A DNA stretch of 64,000 nt from Polychytrium aggregatum (Eukaryota; Chytridiomycota; Chytridiomycetes; Polychytriales). Under the pieces are notes generated by a model. That model ran no database searches. It was not told where the DNA came from and worked only from the letters and a program-made list of their open reading frames with translations. The stretch is from contig NW_026516257.1 in assembly GCF_025602895.1 (NCBI RefSeq), forward strand, positions 62,001 to 126,000, read 5' to 3'. Positions 54,479 to 64,000 of this stretch are shown piece by piece. Position 1 is the first letter of the stretch; every line of letters starts with the position of its first letter. Position numbers and translations under genes: made by a program.

Positions 54479-55595
54479 GCTTCTCCCCATTCCCTTTTTT
54501 TCGACAGCCCGTTTCCAACACCTGCGAACTTTAGACCGCTGCCGCCATAGACTCTGGGGTTGCTTAGAACTTAGATTGCCTTCTTCGCCAGGTAGGATCG
54601 TCCACCGCCAGAGCGTCTTCCCCCCCCCCACGCCAGACGCTTGCCCGGTCTCGCTCTCCCCACACGCCTTCACGACATCCGTCCGCTGTCTGTCCGTCCG
54701 CTGTCCGTGTGCTTCGGCCTCGCACTGTCGGCCTCGCACTGTCGGCTGTATCGCCCCTGCCACCCACCGTTTGTCCTGAGCCCCTCCCACCCCCTATTTT
54801 CCCATCGCAAAGCCCAGCCGGCGGCGCCCTTTCCCTTTCTCGTCTCGTCGACCCCGTCGCTTTCCTGTTCCGGCTTGAGTCTCCATCGTCCGTCGCCATC
54901 CATCCATCTTCGCCTTCCATCGTCCCATCGCCACATCCATCGTCCATCGTCCATCGCCACGCCCATCCTCTTCGGCCAGCGTCGCTTCCGTCCTGCACAT
55001 CTGTCTGCCATCGCTCTCGGCTGTCGCCCCCGTGGTGCGTCTCTGGCGAGCGTGGCCTGCTGTTCTATGCCACGCCCTGCTGCTCCCGCATCGCTCCATC
55101 GCCGTTGCTGGCTCGAGACCCATCGACCCCATGTTGCCTGGGCTCTCTCTCTTTCCCCTGCTCGCCTGCCTGCCTGCCGCCTGCCGCTGCGCTCATATCC
55201 TCGCCTTCCACCACCGCCCTCGTCGCATCTCCCACCGTGGTCTTGGTCGGGGCGGTCTCTCAGCCGCTGTCTCCCTCTCCATCCTCCCGCCTCCATGTCT
55301 CTTTTGTTGTTGCTGTCACTGCTGCCATTGCTGCTGCCATTGCTGCTGCCGCTGCTGTTGTTGTTGTTGCTGTTGGCCCGGGGCCACCAAAGTTCCGCTG
55401 CCTCCGACCTCTCGTCCCCTTCATCTTGGGACGCATCGGCCCAGAGACACCCTGATGGCCACGGTGTTCATCCTGCACATTGCCCCCCCCAATCCATCTT
55501 GCACATCGCCTCAATCTCCCTCGCACTTCTCCCATCCATTCCTGAGACTGCCTCTCTTGCTCGTGTCCTCTGGCTCGGCACCCTTCTAACCCATC

Positions 55596-55600
55596 CGCTG

Positions 55601-55634
<34 letters not shown>
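55596..55634. repeat. (CT)n dinucleotide tract in 5' leader
   Basis: About fifteen TC/CT units at the end of a >900-bp pyrimidine-rich leader, 100 bp before the ATG at 55736. CT-rich leaders are common near fungal transcription start sites. Confidence 0.85.
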
Positions 55635-55636
<2 letters not shown>

Positions 55637-55735
55637 TGTTTCCACAGAGCCCTATTCCCCACACTCTCGCAAACCATCGGTTTCGTTCCTGTGTTTGCTC
55701 AAACATAGATTCCGTCACAACACATTCCAACAGCC

Positions 55736-58708
55736 ATGTCCAATCCACCGCCTTCTCAGCCCATCTCACAACAGCCACAAGTGCTGCCCTTCACAACCGC
55801 CGCATCTAGTACCGTCTTCGCCGCGGGCTCGTTACCTGTGTCGGGCCATCGCCGGACAGCGTCCATCAACTCGGCCATGACAACCCTCACTCTCGATCCG
55901 TCGACACTCGTCGCTCCTGCGGGTATCCAGTCTCCGTTCACACCAACCGCAGACCACTCGCTGCTAGATCCGTCCCTGCCCCATGCCGGCAACCACAAGC
56001 GCACCAACTCCATGGCCAGCTATCCATCTGGCTCGCCGACCTTCCACCATCCCTTGCCGTACGCTACCGCCTCGCCGTCACCTCACCTCACCAGCGACAA
56101 CGGCTCCTTTGGCATCGTTGGCACCCACAGCCAAACCCTGCCCCGCGCCACCCACCACCACGGCCACCGCCCCCATCTTGGCCACCGGAGAGGCGCTTCC
56201 ATGGGCAGCATTGCGTCGGCACAGGGCTTTGGCTCCTCCGGTCCCGTCACCTTCCCGCCCGATCCAACCGTCTATCCCGCACACCTGGACTCGAGCCCCA
56301 TTCGCCATCCCTCACTCGACCGCATCAACCGCAAGAAAACCCCTTACTCTGTAGACCAGTGGAACGGCCCCAACACCCTCCAGACCCTGCGGGTCAAGTA
56401 CTCCCTCCACAACGATGCCAACGCCATGGCCTTCCAGTCCAACTCGGCCTCTTTCGATCCGGCTATGCAGCCCCCCCAGTTGGATTCGATCGACCATGGC
56501 TCTCCCGCCGCCCCGGCCTTTGGCTTCCCGCCTTCCCAGAAGGACCTGGTGCTCTCGCGCGAGGCCAGCTTCTCGTCCGTCGCCAACAGCACCCACACCA
56601 ACAACAGCAACGGCTCGAATTTCGGTCTTGCCGAGCTGCCGGATCCCAACGCCTATCCGCCCTTCCACATGAACCCTCCAATCGACTCGCAGACTCCCGC
56701 CGTTTTCTCCCAGGACCCGGCCGCTGCTGCCCAGGGCTCCTCGGCCGATCCGGCCTCGATGTTTGTCGACATGGCTCCCTCCGTCGGCGCTGGTATCGCC
56801 GGAGCAGAATCGGGCGCCACCGGTGCGCCTGATGTTGCTGCCCCATCTGTCTACCCAGGTGCCATGCCCACAGCCGAGTACCGCGATGGCTACATGCAGG
56901 GTTACGGGCCCGGGGGTGCCCAGCCTGTCCATCCCAGTTACTTGGCAGCCCAGGCCTCGGCCGGCGGCCAGTTGCAAGCCTCATTCACTGCCATGGGCAC
57001 CCCGTTCCTCCACCAAGTCTCTGTCTACGGCCAACACAGCACCTCTTATGATGGCAACGCGCCGTATCCCGGCCCTGGAGCCATCGACCCACAGGCCGCC
57101 CAGTCAGCGTATATGTCGACGCAGGTCCCTCCAGCCCAACAGTCGCAGTACCAGCATCTGCAGCATCTGCAGCATCTCCAGCACCAGCAGCACATTCTTC
57201 ACCAGCACCAGCAACATCTCCAGCAGCTCAAGATGCCGCACCCCGCCGCCGCCGCCGCCGGAGACCATGCTGCCGCATATGCCGCCGCCAAGATGAACCT
57301 CGGTCCCAATGTCCTCGGCGTCCAGTCGAGTGCAGGCGCCTACGGCCCGAGCCCGTCCAACATGTATATTTCGTCCAACGCCAAAGCCGAAATCAATGGC
57401 GTGATCAAGCCCCAGGTTGCTGCCCAGCCCAAGGTCGAGTCCGACCCGAGCCTCGATCGTGATCACGACGGCAAGAACCTCCCCAGGGACGACGATGACG
57501 ATGATGATGAGTACTCTGGCGAGGACGTGGACGATGATCTAGACGACGGCAGCACCGGCGAGAAGCGAAGCCACGAATGCAAGTGGGTGGAGTGCACCTT
57601 GATCTTTACAAGCATGAACGACCTGGTAGCACACATCATGGACAAGCATGTCGGGGTAAGCGCCGCACCGAGGCGTGTGGGTGCAATCGCTGCTCGTCCG
57701 GACCAAAGCACGCCGCAGTGGGATCGATGTCCATGAGCCGGAGCTGTCGAGAGGCGGTACAACGAGTCCGCATCCGAGCACGCTGCTTCGATCGATATGG
57801 GATCGTGACATGTCGGGCAGGATCGCGGCATTGCTGCAGGGTCATGGCACGATATAGGACCCCTTGGCAGCAGAATCATCCTTTGGCAACAGCCTAGCAC
57901 ATGCCACATTGACTCACCCGGCCACTTTCTTGCTTTCAGGGTGGCAAGCCCAACTATATCTGCGACTGGAAAGGATGCGGCCGCGATCGCCGCCCGTTCG
58001 TGAAGCGACACAAGATCCAGAACCACATCCGCATCCACACCGGCGAGCGACCCTTTGCTTGCACCGTTCCCGGATGCGACAAGACCTTTTCGAGACAGGA
58101 CGGACTCAACACACACATCAAGGTAAGGCCACGAGGATGTCCGTTTGGGTCCTGGATGCGAGCCAAATCCGGGTCGGGAGAGGGAGCTGCTGGGTTGGCG
58201 GATCCAATTGAACTCGAGGGCGGAGCGGGGTTTCTGGCTGCAGCGAGAGTTCAAGGATGATATCGTGGTCTTTTGCAGAGCGCTGCTTGTGCGATTCCTG
58301 CTGGCTCGTCTGTGGTTGCTCACACATGTGCTGCGCGATTATCCGTCTTGCCCGATGCAGACCCACTCCAACGTCAAGCCCTTCGTTTGCGCGGTTCCCA
58401 ACTGTGGCAAGGCCTACTACCACTCGCGCTCGCTACGCAAGCACGAAAAGTCCCATCAGTCCGGACAGGGCTACGAAGACTATGACATGTCCGGCCCGGA
58501 CGACAACGGCCACAGCCTGCAGGAATCCGGCCCAGGTTTCGACGGACGCATGGCTCCGGTCGTAGCCCCTATCCCGCCGCCTCACGTCGTCGGCGCCGAC
58601 CCCATGTGTCGACGACTGAACATCCCGATGGAGGATGTGATTGTTCCGAGCCAATTTACGATTGCTCCGCCCGAGCCGACGACCGTTGCCTGGAATGCCT
58701 ATCTCTGA
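55736..58708 (+). CDS. GLI/ZIC-like C2H2 zinc-finger transcription factor (816 aa)
   Basis: Three exons, 55736..57655, 57940..58122 and 58361..58708 (2451 nt). The first ~580 residues are disordered and rich in Ser, Pro, His and Gln, with a Gln/His run (HLQHLQHLQHQQHILHQHQQ), and end in a long Asp/Glu stretch. Four fingers follow across the introns: CKWVECTLIF...HIMDKH, CDWKGCGRDRRPFVKRHKIQ...H, CTVPGCDKTFSRQDGLNTHI, and CAVPNCGKAYYHSRSLRKHE. The wide-spaced CxW(x)C first two fingers, the HTGERPF linker and C-x4-C form are those of GLI/GLIS/ZIC proteins. Introns fall exactly between fingers. It is a sequence-specific DNA-binding regulator. The true fungal orthologue group is uncertain. Confidence 0.85.
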
Positions 58709-59022
58709 GAGACCAGTGGCTGACCCCCCCCTCCCCGGGCTTCTTCTCCCCACTCCCGTTCCCACCTTGCTCTTGCACTGGCTAGTCCACTCCAGGAGCC
58801 CTCCTCCTCCTCCTCCCCTCGTCATTTCCTTCCTTTTTTTCTTCCTCTTCCACAAGTCGTATGTACAACCGAGGGATGTTGATCACAACAGAGCAAACTA
58901 CTCTCTCCCTCTTTTCCTTTTCCTTTTGTTTCGTTTCTCTTCCTTTCGTTTCATTTCTTTTTCTTTGCCCTTGGGTTTCTTCATTTTGGAAGACGCGCAT
59001 GAAGCGTCCCTCATCTATTTAT

Positions 59023-59379
59023 TACAGTCAATCCAAAACGGGACAGTGATCCGTTTTTACTCTGGCATCCAGAGGCTTGCAGCCAGCCTGCTGAACTTCC
59101 GTAGGGACCCCTCCCCCTAGTGGGCAGGGCTGCGCGATTGTTTCCAGTCCTGGTTGGCAATCTCTCTGATTTGGTTGGTTTCAGGAAGCGTGGTCTTGAA
59201 TACACCCGATCGATCTCCTGTGGCGACGATCGACTGGTATTGATGTCTCGATGCGGGAGTGTGGTGGATGCATTCGATGTGTGAGTGTGGTGGATGCATT
59301 CAGCCCTCTGGACAATCCCATGGTGTATCGATATCAAGATGCTCGGCCTTCTCGAGCCGCTTGGCTTCCTGGCATACTG
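59023..59379 (-). mobile_element. Second, more decayed copy of the TnpB/Fanzor-like element (copy B)
   Basis: It shares with copy A the TACAGTC terminus followed by AAACGGGACAGT, the block reading GATTGTTTCCAGTCCTGGTT and GGCAATCTC, and a minus-strand segment translating CQEAKRLEKAEHLDIDTPWD, against CLEAKRIEKVEYLDINPPWS in A. The differences are conservative, so this was once protein-coding. Copy B has extra sequence of about 130 bp in the middle, including a duplicated GAGTGTGGTGGATGCATTC, and an in-frame stop. It lies about 315 bp downstream of the GLI-like gene. Confidence 0.55.
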
Positions 59380-60741
59380 CTTGGTCGTGGTAGGGATAGG
59401 CGATGTGCATTCAGGCCGTAAATCAGCGACGGCCCTGGCTCAAGACAGGGCGATCCGTTTCAAAATGGGATCATGGTCCTCCAGACGAGACTGTGCCAGC
59501 CATCCCATCCACACACCACCGCCATCACGGCAACGCACCAGAGCACCAGCCCACCGGCGGAACCGCACCAGCCCATCCACCCACCCTGGTCATTTCCAGT
59601 CACTGCGATGGATGACGCTTGCTCACAGCCCCGAGAGGACAAACTCTGAATTCAGCCGGAGCTCGCTCCGGCCGCCATCCCGGCGATCGACGCATGCGAT
59701 GGATGCATGGGTACCCTCTCACTTTTTTTTCCCGTCTTTTCTGGTGGATGAGAGCGTCAGCCCGAGTGTGAGGAGGGGGGGGGTCAACATGAGTGAGAAC
59801 AAAGCGAAAGCGTGGGCGACGGATCGGCACCGTTTGCCTCATACTGACGCATGGGGGCGGGAGAGGGCAAACCGGGAGCCAAACATGACGCAGGACAGCA
59901 AACTGCAATAACACGATGACGATGACGACACTTGGCTGATGAGCGGGCGACAGGACCGGGACGGGACGGAAACGGGGCGGGGCGGGGCGGACATGTGCCT
60001 TGCTGGTCAGCCGAGGTTTCCCTTTCCGTCGAGCCATGTTTGGCCAAAGGGTTTTTTTGCTCAGGATCCTGAAGGAACGGCGGCGCTGCTGGTGCGGGGA
60101 AGGTCGATGGGGGAAGACTTGGGCTGACGGACGGACAGCGCATTCCCACGACAAAAGGACATGCGAGTCCTTTGGCCTTGCCCTCGTCCTCTCTTCCCCG
60201 CAAGCCGACAAGAGATGAGCCAAGTACTGCGCTGTCCCCCTCCCTCCCTCTCTCCCTCCCTCCACACCAGCGCGGCGGGAGGGGGTCGGGAAGGCATCTC
60301 CACGAAAATCTCACCCCTCTCCAATGGCCATCGCCGGAGAATGAACTTTTTTTTCCTTGTCGAGAGGGGGGGGCATCGGGACATTGGGATTCCGAAGCCG
60401 GGATGTCCTTCGTCGGGATGGCGACCAGTCTCTGGGAAAGCCAAAGACGGGGGGACCCAGAGCGACCCTCCTTGTGCCGAGACATGCTCACAAGGGCGGC
60501 AGAGCCAGCCCCCCATTCACACGAGCAGGCACGGACTCGCAAAGGCACCGCCTCAGCAGGGACATGTCGCCCCACCGCCCTTCAGCCCTCCACCGTTACA
60601 ACTTCCTGCCACCGCAGGCCACAGCAAGCCACGGGCGCCTCCTGTTTCCTCGGCAGAGTCGGTTGCCCTCTGGCTCAACATCGCAGGACATGCAGTGTTT
60701 GTGTTTGCGTTGTGAATTGTGCTGTGTTGCGTTTTGTGTAT

Positions 60742-60795
60742 GATATGTTTGTGTTTTGTAAGTGATATGTTTGTGTTTTGTAAGTGATATGTTTG
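60742..60795. repeat. 22-bp tandem repeat
   Basis: Two perfect copies and a partial third of a unit starting GATATGTTTGTGTTTTG. Confidence 0.88.
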
Positions 60796-61990
60796 GGTGT
60801 GGAATCACCTCCCTCAATTGCAGCAGCGGATATCAGAGGACGTCGTCACTCGCTTCCCGTGCATGAAGCCAGGGTGATCCGAACCGAGCCGGGCGGCGCG
60901 GCGTGTGCATATCGGGGGTGTTTTTTTTTCTTCTTCGTCTCCTGTTTGCTTGGTGGTGGGCTCGCAGGCGCTTGTTGCTCTGCTGCTCTGTTGCACGCCT
61001 CCGCGGGGACTCTGACTCAAGCCATCTCAAGTCATGACAAAGAGGCATCTCGGGCCATCCCAAGCCATGGCAGTGCCGTGTTGCTGCTGCGGCTGCTGCT
61101 GCTGCTTTTTTCCTTCATCAGTGTTTCCGCAGCAGTGCTTGCTGCGAAGCGGCTTGGCACCGAGAGAGGCTGAGAAAGCAGGAAAGAGAGGAAGCAGCCC
61201 CCAAGTCAACAACCCGCCAAGTCAACAACCAGCCAACAGCCCACCAACTCAACAAGCAAGCGGCATGGTTCATGGCGTCGGCGACAGCGCATGGGCATCC
61301 GGGGGGGAGGAGAGCAAACTGAGGCGTCCCTGGACACATGCACAGTCAGGACAAAGTCACAGCATGCAACCGATGTGCATAGACGTTGGATGGACGACAG
61401 TGGAAGGCCATGCCGTCCGCACGCACACGTCGACAATTGTTCCTCTTGGTCGGTTGAGTGCACTGACTCGGATGCATGCTCCCTTTCCCCTGCTCCTCCT
61501 CCTGCCCGACCACTTGCTCCGGCCTTATATGGCAATGAGGGAAGTGGCGACCCGGGGAGGAATAATGGGGTGGCGGATGCGGGCACGATCTGAATCAGAG
61601 TCAAGCCCAGGGTTTGTTCATGCCTGCTCGCGGCGACCGGGGGAGGTGAGATCGTCGGTCTTGGTCAGGGAGGGCGAGGACAGATAAGCCTGAAGCAGCC
61701 ACAAAATCGAGCGTCCGGCTCATGTGGCAGCGACTGAGCCAGGAGATCTCCAGCCCAGAGTGACCCAGCGGACGGGCTGGTGGTCGATGGCTCGGATTGC
61801 GATTCACACGCTCGCGTGGAGAGTCAAGCGACCAACAACCCGAAGGCGGTGTGGTGCGACAGGAGCGATCGGGCTGGTGCTGGTGCCACGCCAATGGCGG
61901 CACAGCACTGCGACGGTGGCCAAAGAGCAGCGGCATGGGAAACGGGCGTGGGCAGCGGGCGGATGGGAGTATTCGAGGCGATGGACGATG

Positions 61991-62061
61991 CGGTATGGGC
62001 GGTGTGGTATGGGCGGTGTGGTATGGGCAATGTGGTATGAACGGTGTGGCATGGGTGGCAT
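61991..62061. repeat. 14-bp minisatellite (GGTGTGGTATGGGC)n
   Basis: Two perfect and two diverged copies with partial flanking units. G-rich on the plus strand. Confidence 0.85.
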
Positions 62062-62550
62062 GGTTCATGGAGTACTGAATGTGTGATATGGACCATGGGC
62101 TGGTGCATTAGAACCCAGCCCACAGATCGTCGCTACATTCTATATCCACTACTCCAATACTCCAAATCCCCTCCTCGATCCAAAAATCTATATACGCTCT
62201 CTCTGACAAGAGATGGCGCCGTTCGAAATGAACACGGCCGCAGGAGAAGAGAGCAGATGTATGGTTGCATGGTTGCGGGCTGGTGGAAGGAGCAGGCAAC
62301 GATCACACGCGCAGGGCGCACAGAAGCCCCAGCCCAGATGCCAAGGGAGGTCTGGTGCCCAGGGAGGATGCGCATACAGTATCGACCAAGATTGCGCAGA
62401 GGGCCAGGCGGGGAATGCCAAGGATTGGGCTGAGCGTTGTGCAGCTCTGAGGGGGGAAGACAGAGCTCAAGTTCGAGGGCGGGAATACCTCAGTGGGCGA
62501 TATGGACAGAGAGCGGTTGCACTGGCGATCCAGCGTCAGCGACCGAGTAA

Positions 62551-62606
62551 CGACATGGTAACGACATGGTAACGACATGGTAACGACATGGTAGCGACAT
62601 GGTAAC
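62551..62606. repeat. 11-bp tandem repeat (CGACATGGTAA)n
   Basis: Five copies, the fourth with one base change (TAGCG). Confidence 0.92.
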
Positions 62607-63713
62607 GCTCCCTGCACCCTCCCCGGCATCGACACCACCACCATCGACACCACCACCACCACCATCGCCATCGACACCGTGGGCATTGTCGACGCCATCG
62701 GCGGCGCTGGCACCGGCTCCAGTCGTCGCCACCCATGCGCAGCTGGGCTTGCCTCCCCCGCCGCCGCCCCCCCAGCCAGCCGAGGAGGATGGCACCCCGG
62801 CCGCCTTACGTCAGCGCACCGACAAGGCCCACGGCCGGCCAATGGCGACGGCGCCGGGGCGAGGACCCCCGGCCAACCAGAGCGCACGGACGAACAAGCC
62901 CTGAGGGCTGATGCGGACAAGCAACCAACGGGAAGCGCCCGCTGGCTGGCCAGAGGCCGGGATCGACATGGAGAAAAAAAAGCGGGTGGGCGCATGCAGC
63001 TGGACATGGCCTTGCGCTTTGTGTGGCGGTTGTTTGCATTTGCATTTGCATTTGCGTTTGGGAGTGGGATGGGCGATTGTATTGCGATTGTTTTGTTTGG
63101 GGGGCGGAGAGTGGCTGTGATGTGTGTTAATGGCTGCTGATGTTGTTAACGGTGATGGATATTGTTCATAGATCGGTGCTGTTAACACTGTCGGTATTGC
63201 TCGCAGTGCCCGTGTCGTTAACGGCTGTCCATGTTGTTAAGACACCCGTGCTTTAACATTAACGCCATCGCATCCATCGCACCCATCGCATGCATCGCTG
63301 CCCTCCCCCACGCCCGCCAGTGCTGCTGCTGCTGCCGTGGAATGTGCTTCGGCTCGCTGGGCGGGTGCAGCCATGGTCATCCTTGCCGCCCCATCCACGC
63401 CTTTGCCCCCCCGTGCGCACCAGTTCGGGCTTGCTCCTGTCGCCTTGTTGCGCTCTGCGGCGCTGTGCCCTTTACTGCGACAGCGCCGGCCTTGCGTGTG
63501 AGAGTTGCTCAACTCAAAGCTTGGCTCCGTCGTGGGTCCCAGGCAATCCTGACCCGGCTGCCGAAGCCCGGCCCAGCCTATAAAGCCCCATGCCGCGCCC
63601 GTCGCCTCCTGCTGTGCTCCATCTGCTGTGCTCCATCGCCATCCGCGCACACCAAGCACCTATCGCATCCCCCCATTCTCTGTCCGTCCGGGCTATATTA
63701 TCGCCCACTTTTG

Positions 63714-63725
63714 CATATATATATC
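63714..63725 (+). promoter_or_regulatory. TATA-type sequence before the last gene
   Basis: CATATATATATCC about 120 bp before the ATG at 63847, with a CT-rich leader (TCTCTCTCTC near 63752) between. Inferred core promoter. Confidence 0.45.
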
Positions 63726-63846
63726 CACCGTCCGTCGAGCACTCGCCCGCATCTCTCTCTCTCTCCAACCCTCTCGCTCCTCACATTCGCATCCAGCCCC
63801 GATCGCGCCACCCCCACGCTCCTCCTCCCATACGCATCCTTCTATC

Positions 63847-64000
63847 ATGAGCCGAATCCGAATCACCGATCTGGTCAACACCGATGGCTCGCTTGCCCAC
63901 CAGGCCTGCCCTTCTGCCTGCTCGCCCCAGTCGGCCTATGGCCACCCCAGCGACCATTCGCCCGCACACTCGCCCTCGCACTCGCCCTCGCGATCCTATG
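63847..64000 (+). CDS. 5' end of an unidentified protein-coding gene (partial)
   Basis: The ATG at 63847 opens MSRIRITDLVNTDGSLAHQ and stays open to the window edge (51 codons), becoming His/Ser/Pro-rich (SPAHSPSHSPS). An ISDLVN-like N-terminal motif plus a low-complexity Ser/Pro/His stretch is seen in some fungal transcription factors, but this is not enough to name it. The start is supported by a TATA-type sequence and CT-rich leader upstream. Confidence 0.55.
   Translation, partial: MSRIRITDLVNTDGSLAHQACPSACSPQSAYGHPSDHSPAHSPSHSPSRSY

Larger units (their letters stand above)
53131..55735. other. Large divergent intergenic region with microsatellites
   Basis: About 2.6 kb between the IQ gene and the GLI-like gene. 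It holds a GAGATG tract, a CAACAGCA tract, a 14-bp palindrome with TATA core, and a long CT-rich leader ending in (CT)n. Long frames on both strands are low-complexity. Confidence 0.5.
58709..63846. other. 5.1-kb gene-free, repeat-containing region
   Basis: No frame shows family features, exon chains or good codon bias. It contains the second relic copy (59023 onward), a 22-bp repeat (60742), a 14-bp repeat (about 61991), an 11-bp repeat (62551), TTTGCA repeats near 63035-63055, several GTTAAC sites at 63128-63240, G-homopolymers, and at the right end the promoter of the last gene. Confidence 0.55.

Noticed and set aside
53483-54534. Long frames on both strands in the 53.5-54.5 kb region
   Set aside because: Low-complexity, no splice-consistent chain and no conserved motif. 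Treated as intergenic.
59600-60575. Two 220-260 codon minus-strand frames
   Set aside because: Arg/Pro/Ser-rich, overlapping each other, no motif, interrupted by homopolymers.
61991-62606. CRISPR array
   Set aside because: The repeats are contiguous short tandem units without unique spacers, in a eukaryotic genome.

Overview
This is nuclear DNA of a GC-rich, intron-bearing fungus. The evidence is GT-AG introns of about 90-300 bp in most genes, fungal-type RNA polymerase II and chromatin genes, and several C2H2 regulators. The mix of a plant-like GH35 enzyme, a tetraspanin, a GLI/ZIC-like zinc-finger factor and a TnpB/Fanzor-like relic fits an early-diverging, chytrid-like fungus. That placement is inference and the species is unknown. 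No tRNA, rRNA, CRISPR array or intact transposon was found. Exon models were built by eye from splice sites, frame and family conservation. Where exon lengths are listed, they sum to an open frame.

Layout. 0-9.4 kb: the first 10 codons of an ABCE1/Rli1 gene leaving the left edge, a cytochrome b5-domain gene, TFIIB, the CAF-1 p60 subunit (10 exons, one of 27 nt) and a BAP31-like ER protein. 9.8-17.9 kb: intronless HSP90 with a step-type heat-shock element, an 82-aa three-exon protein, an endosomal syntaxin and a tetraspanin. 19.6-29 kb: a C2H2 factor, a decayed mobile element with TnpB/Fanzor-like C-terminal signatures, intronless ORC2 and two paralogous dual-specificity phosphatases. 29.7-41.8 kb: a 1141-aa SFP1-like zinc-finger protein, splicing factor SPF27, a membrane-anchored GH35 beta-galactosidase (10 exons) and a type I membrane protein. 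42.7-53.1 kb, minus strand: TAF12, a MED1-like Mediator subunit and an IQ-motif protein. 55.7-58.7 kb: the GLI/ZIC-like factor. 58.7-63.8 kb: a gene-free stretch with a second copy of the mobile-element relic and several tandem repeats. 63.85 kb to the end: the start of an unidentified gene.

How the genes relate. Much of the window serves transcription, chromatin and replication (TFIIB, TAF12, MED1-like, CAF-1 p60, ORC2, SPF27, three C2H2 factors), and BAP31, syntaxin and tetraspanin serve the endomembrane system. There is no operon-like arrangement.

Best leads: a dispersed relic whose translation resembles the C-terminus of TnpB/Fanzor nucleases and whose two copies share a sharp TACAGTC end; two phosphatase paralogues whose intron splits the catalytic cysteine codon in both; very small exons (14, 25, 27 and 36 nt); and a microsatellite lying against the 3' splice site of SPF27 intron 1.
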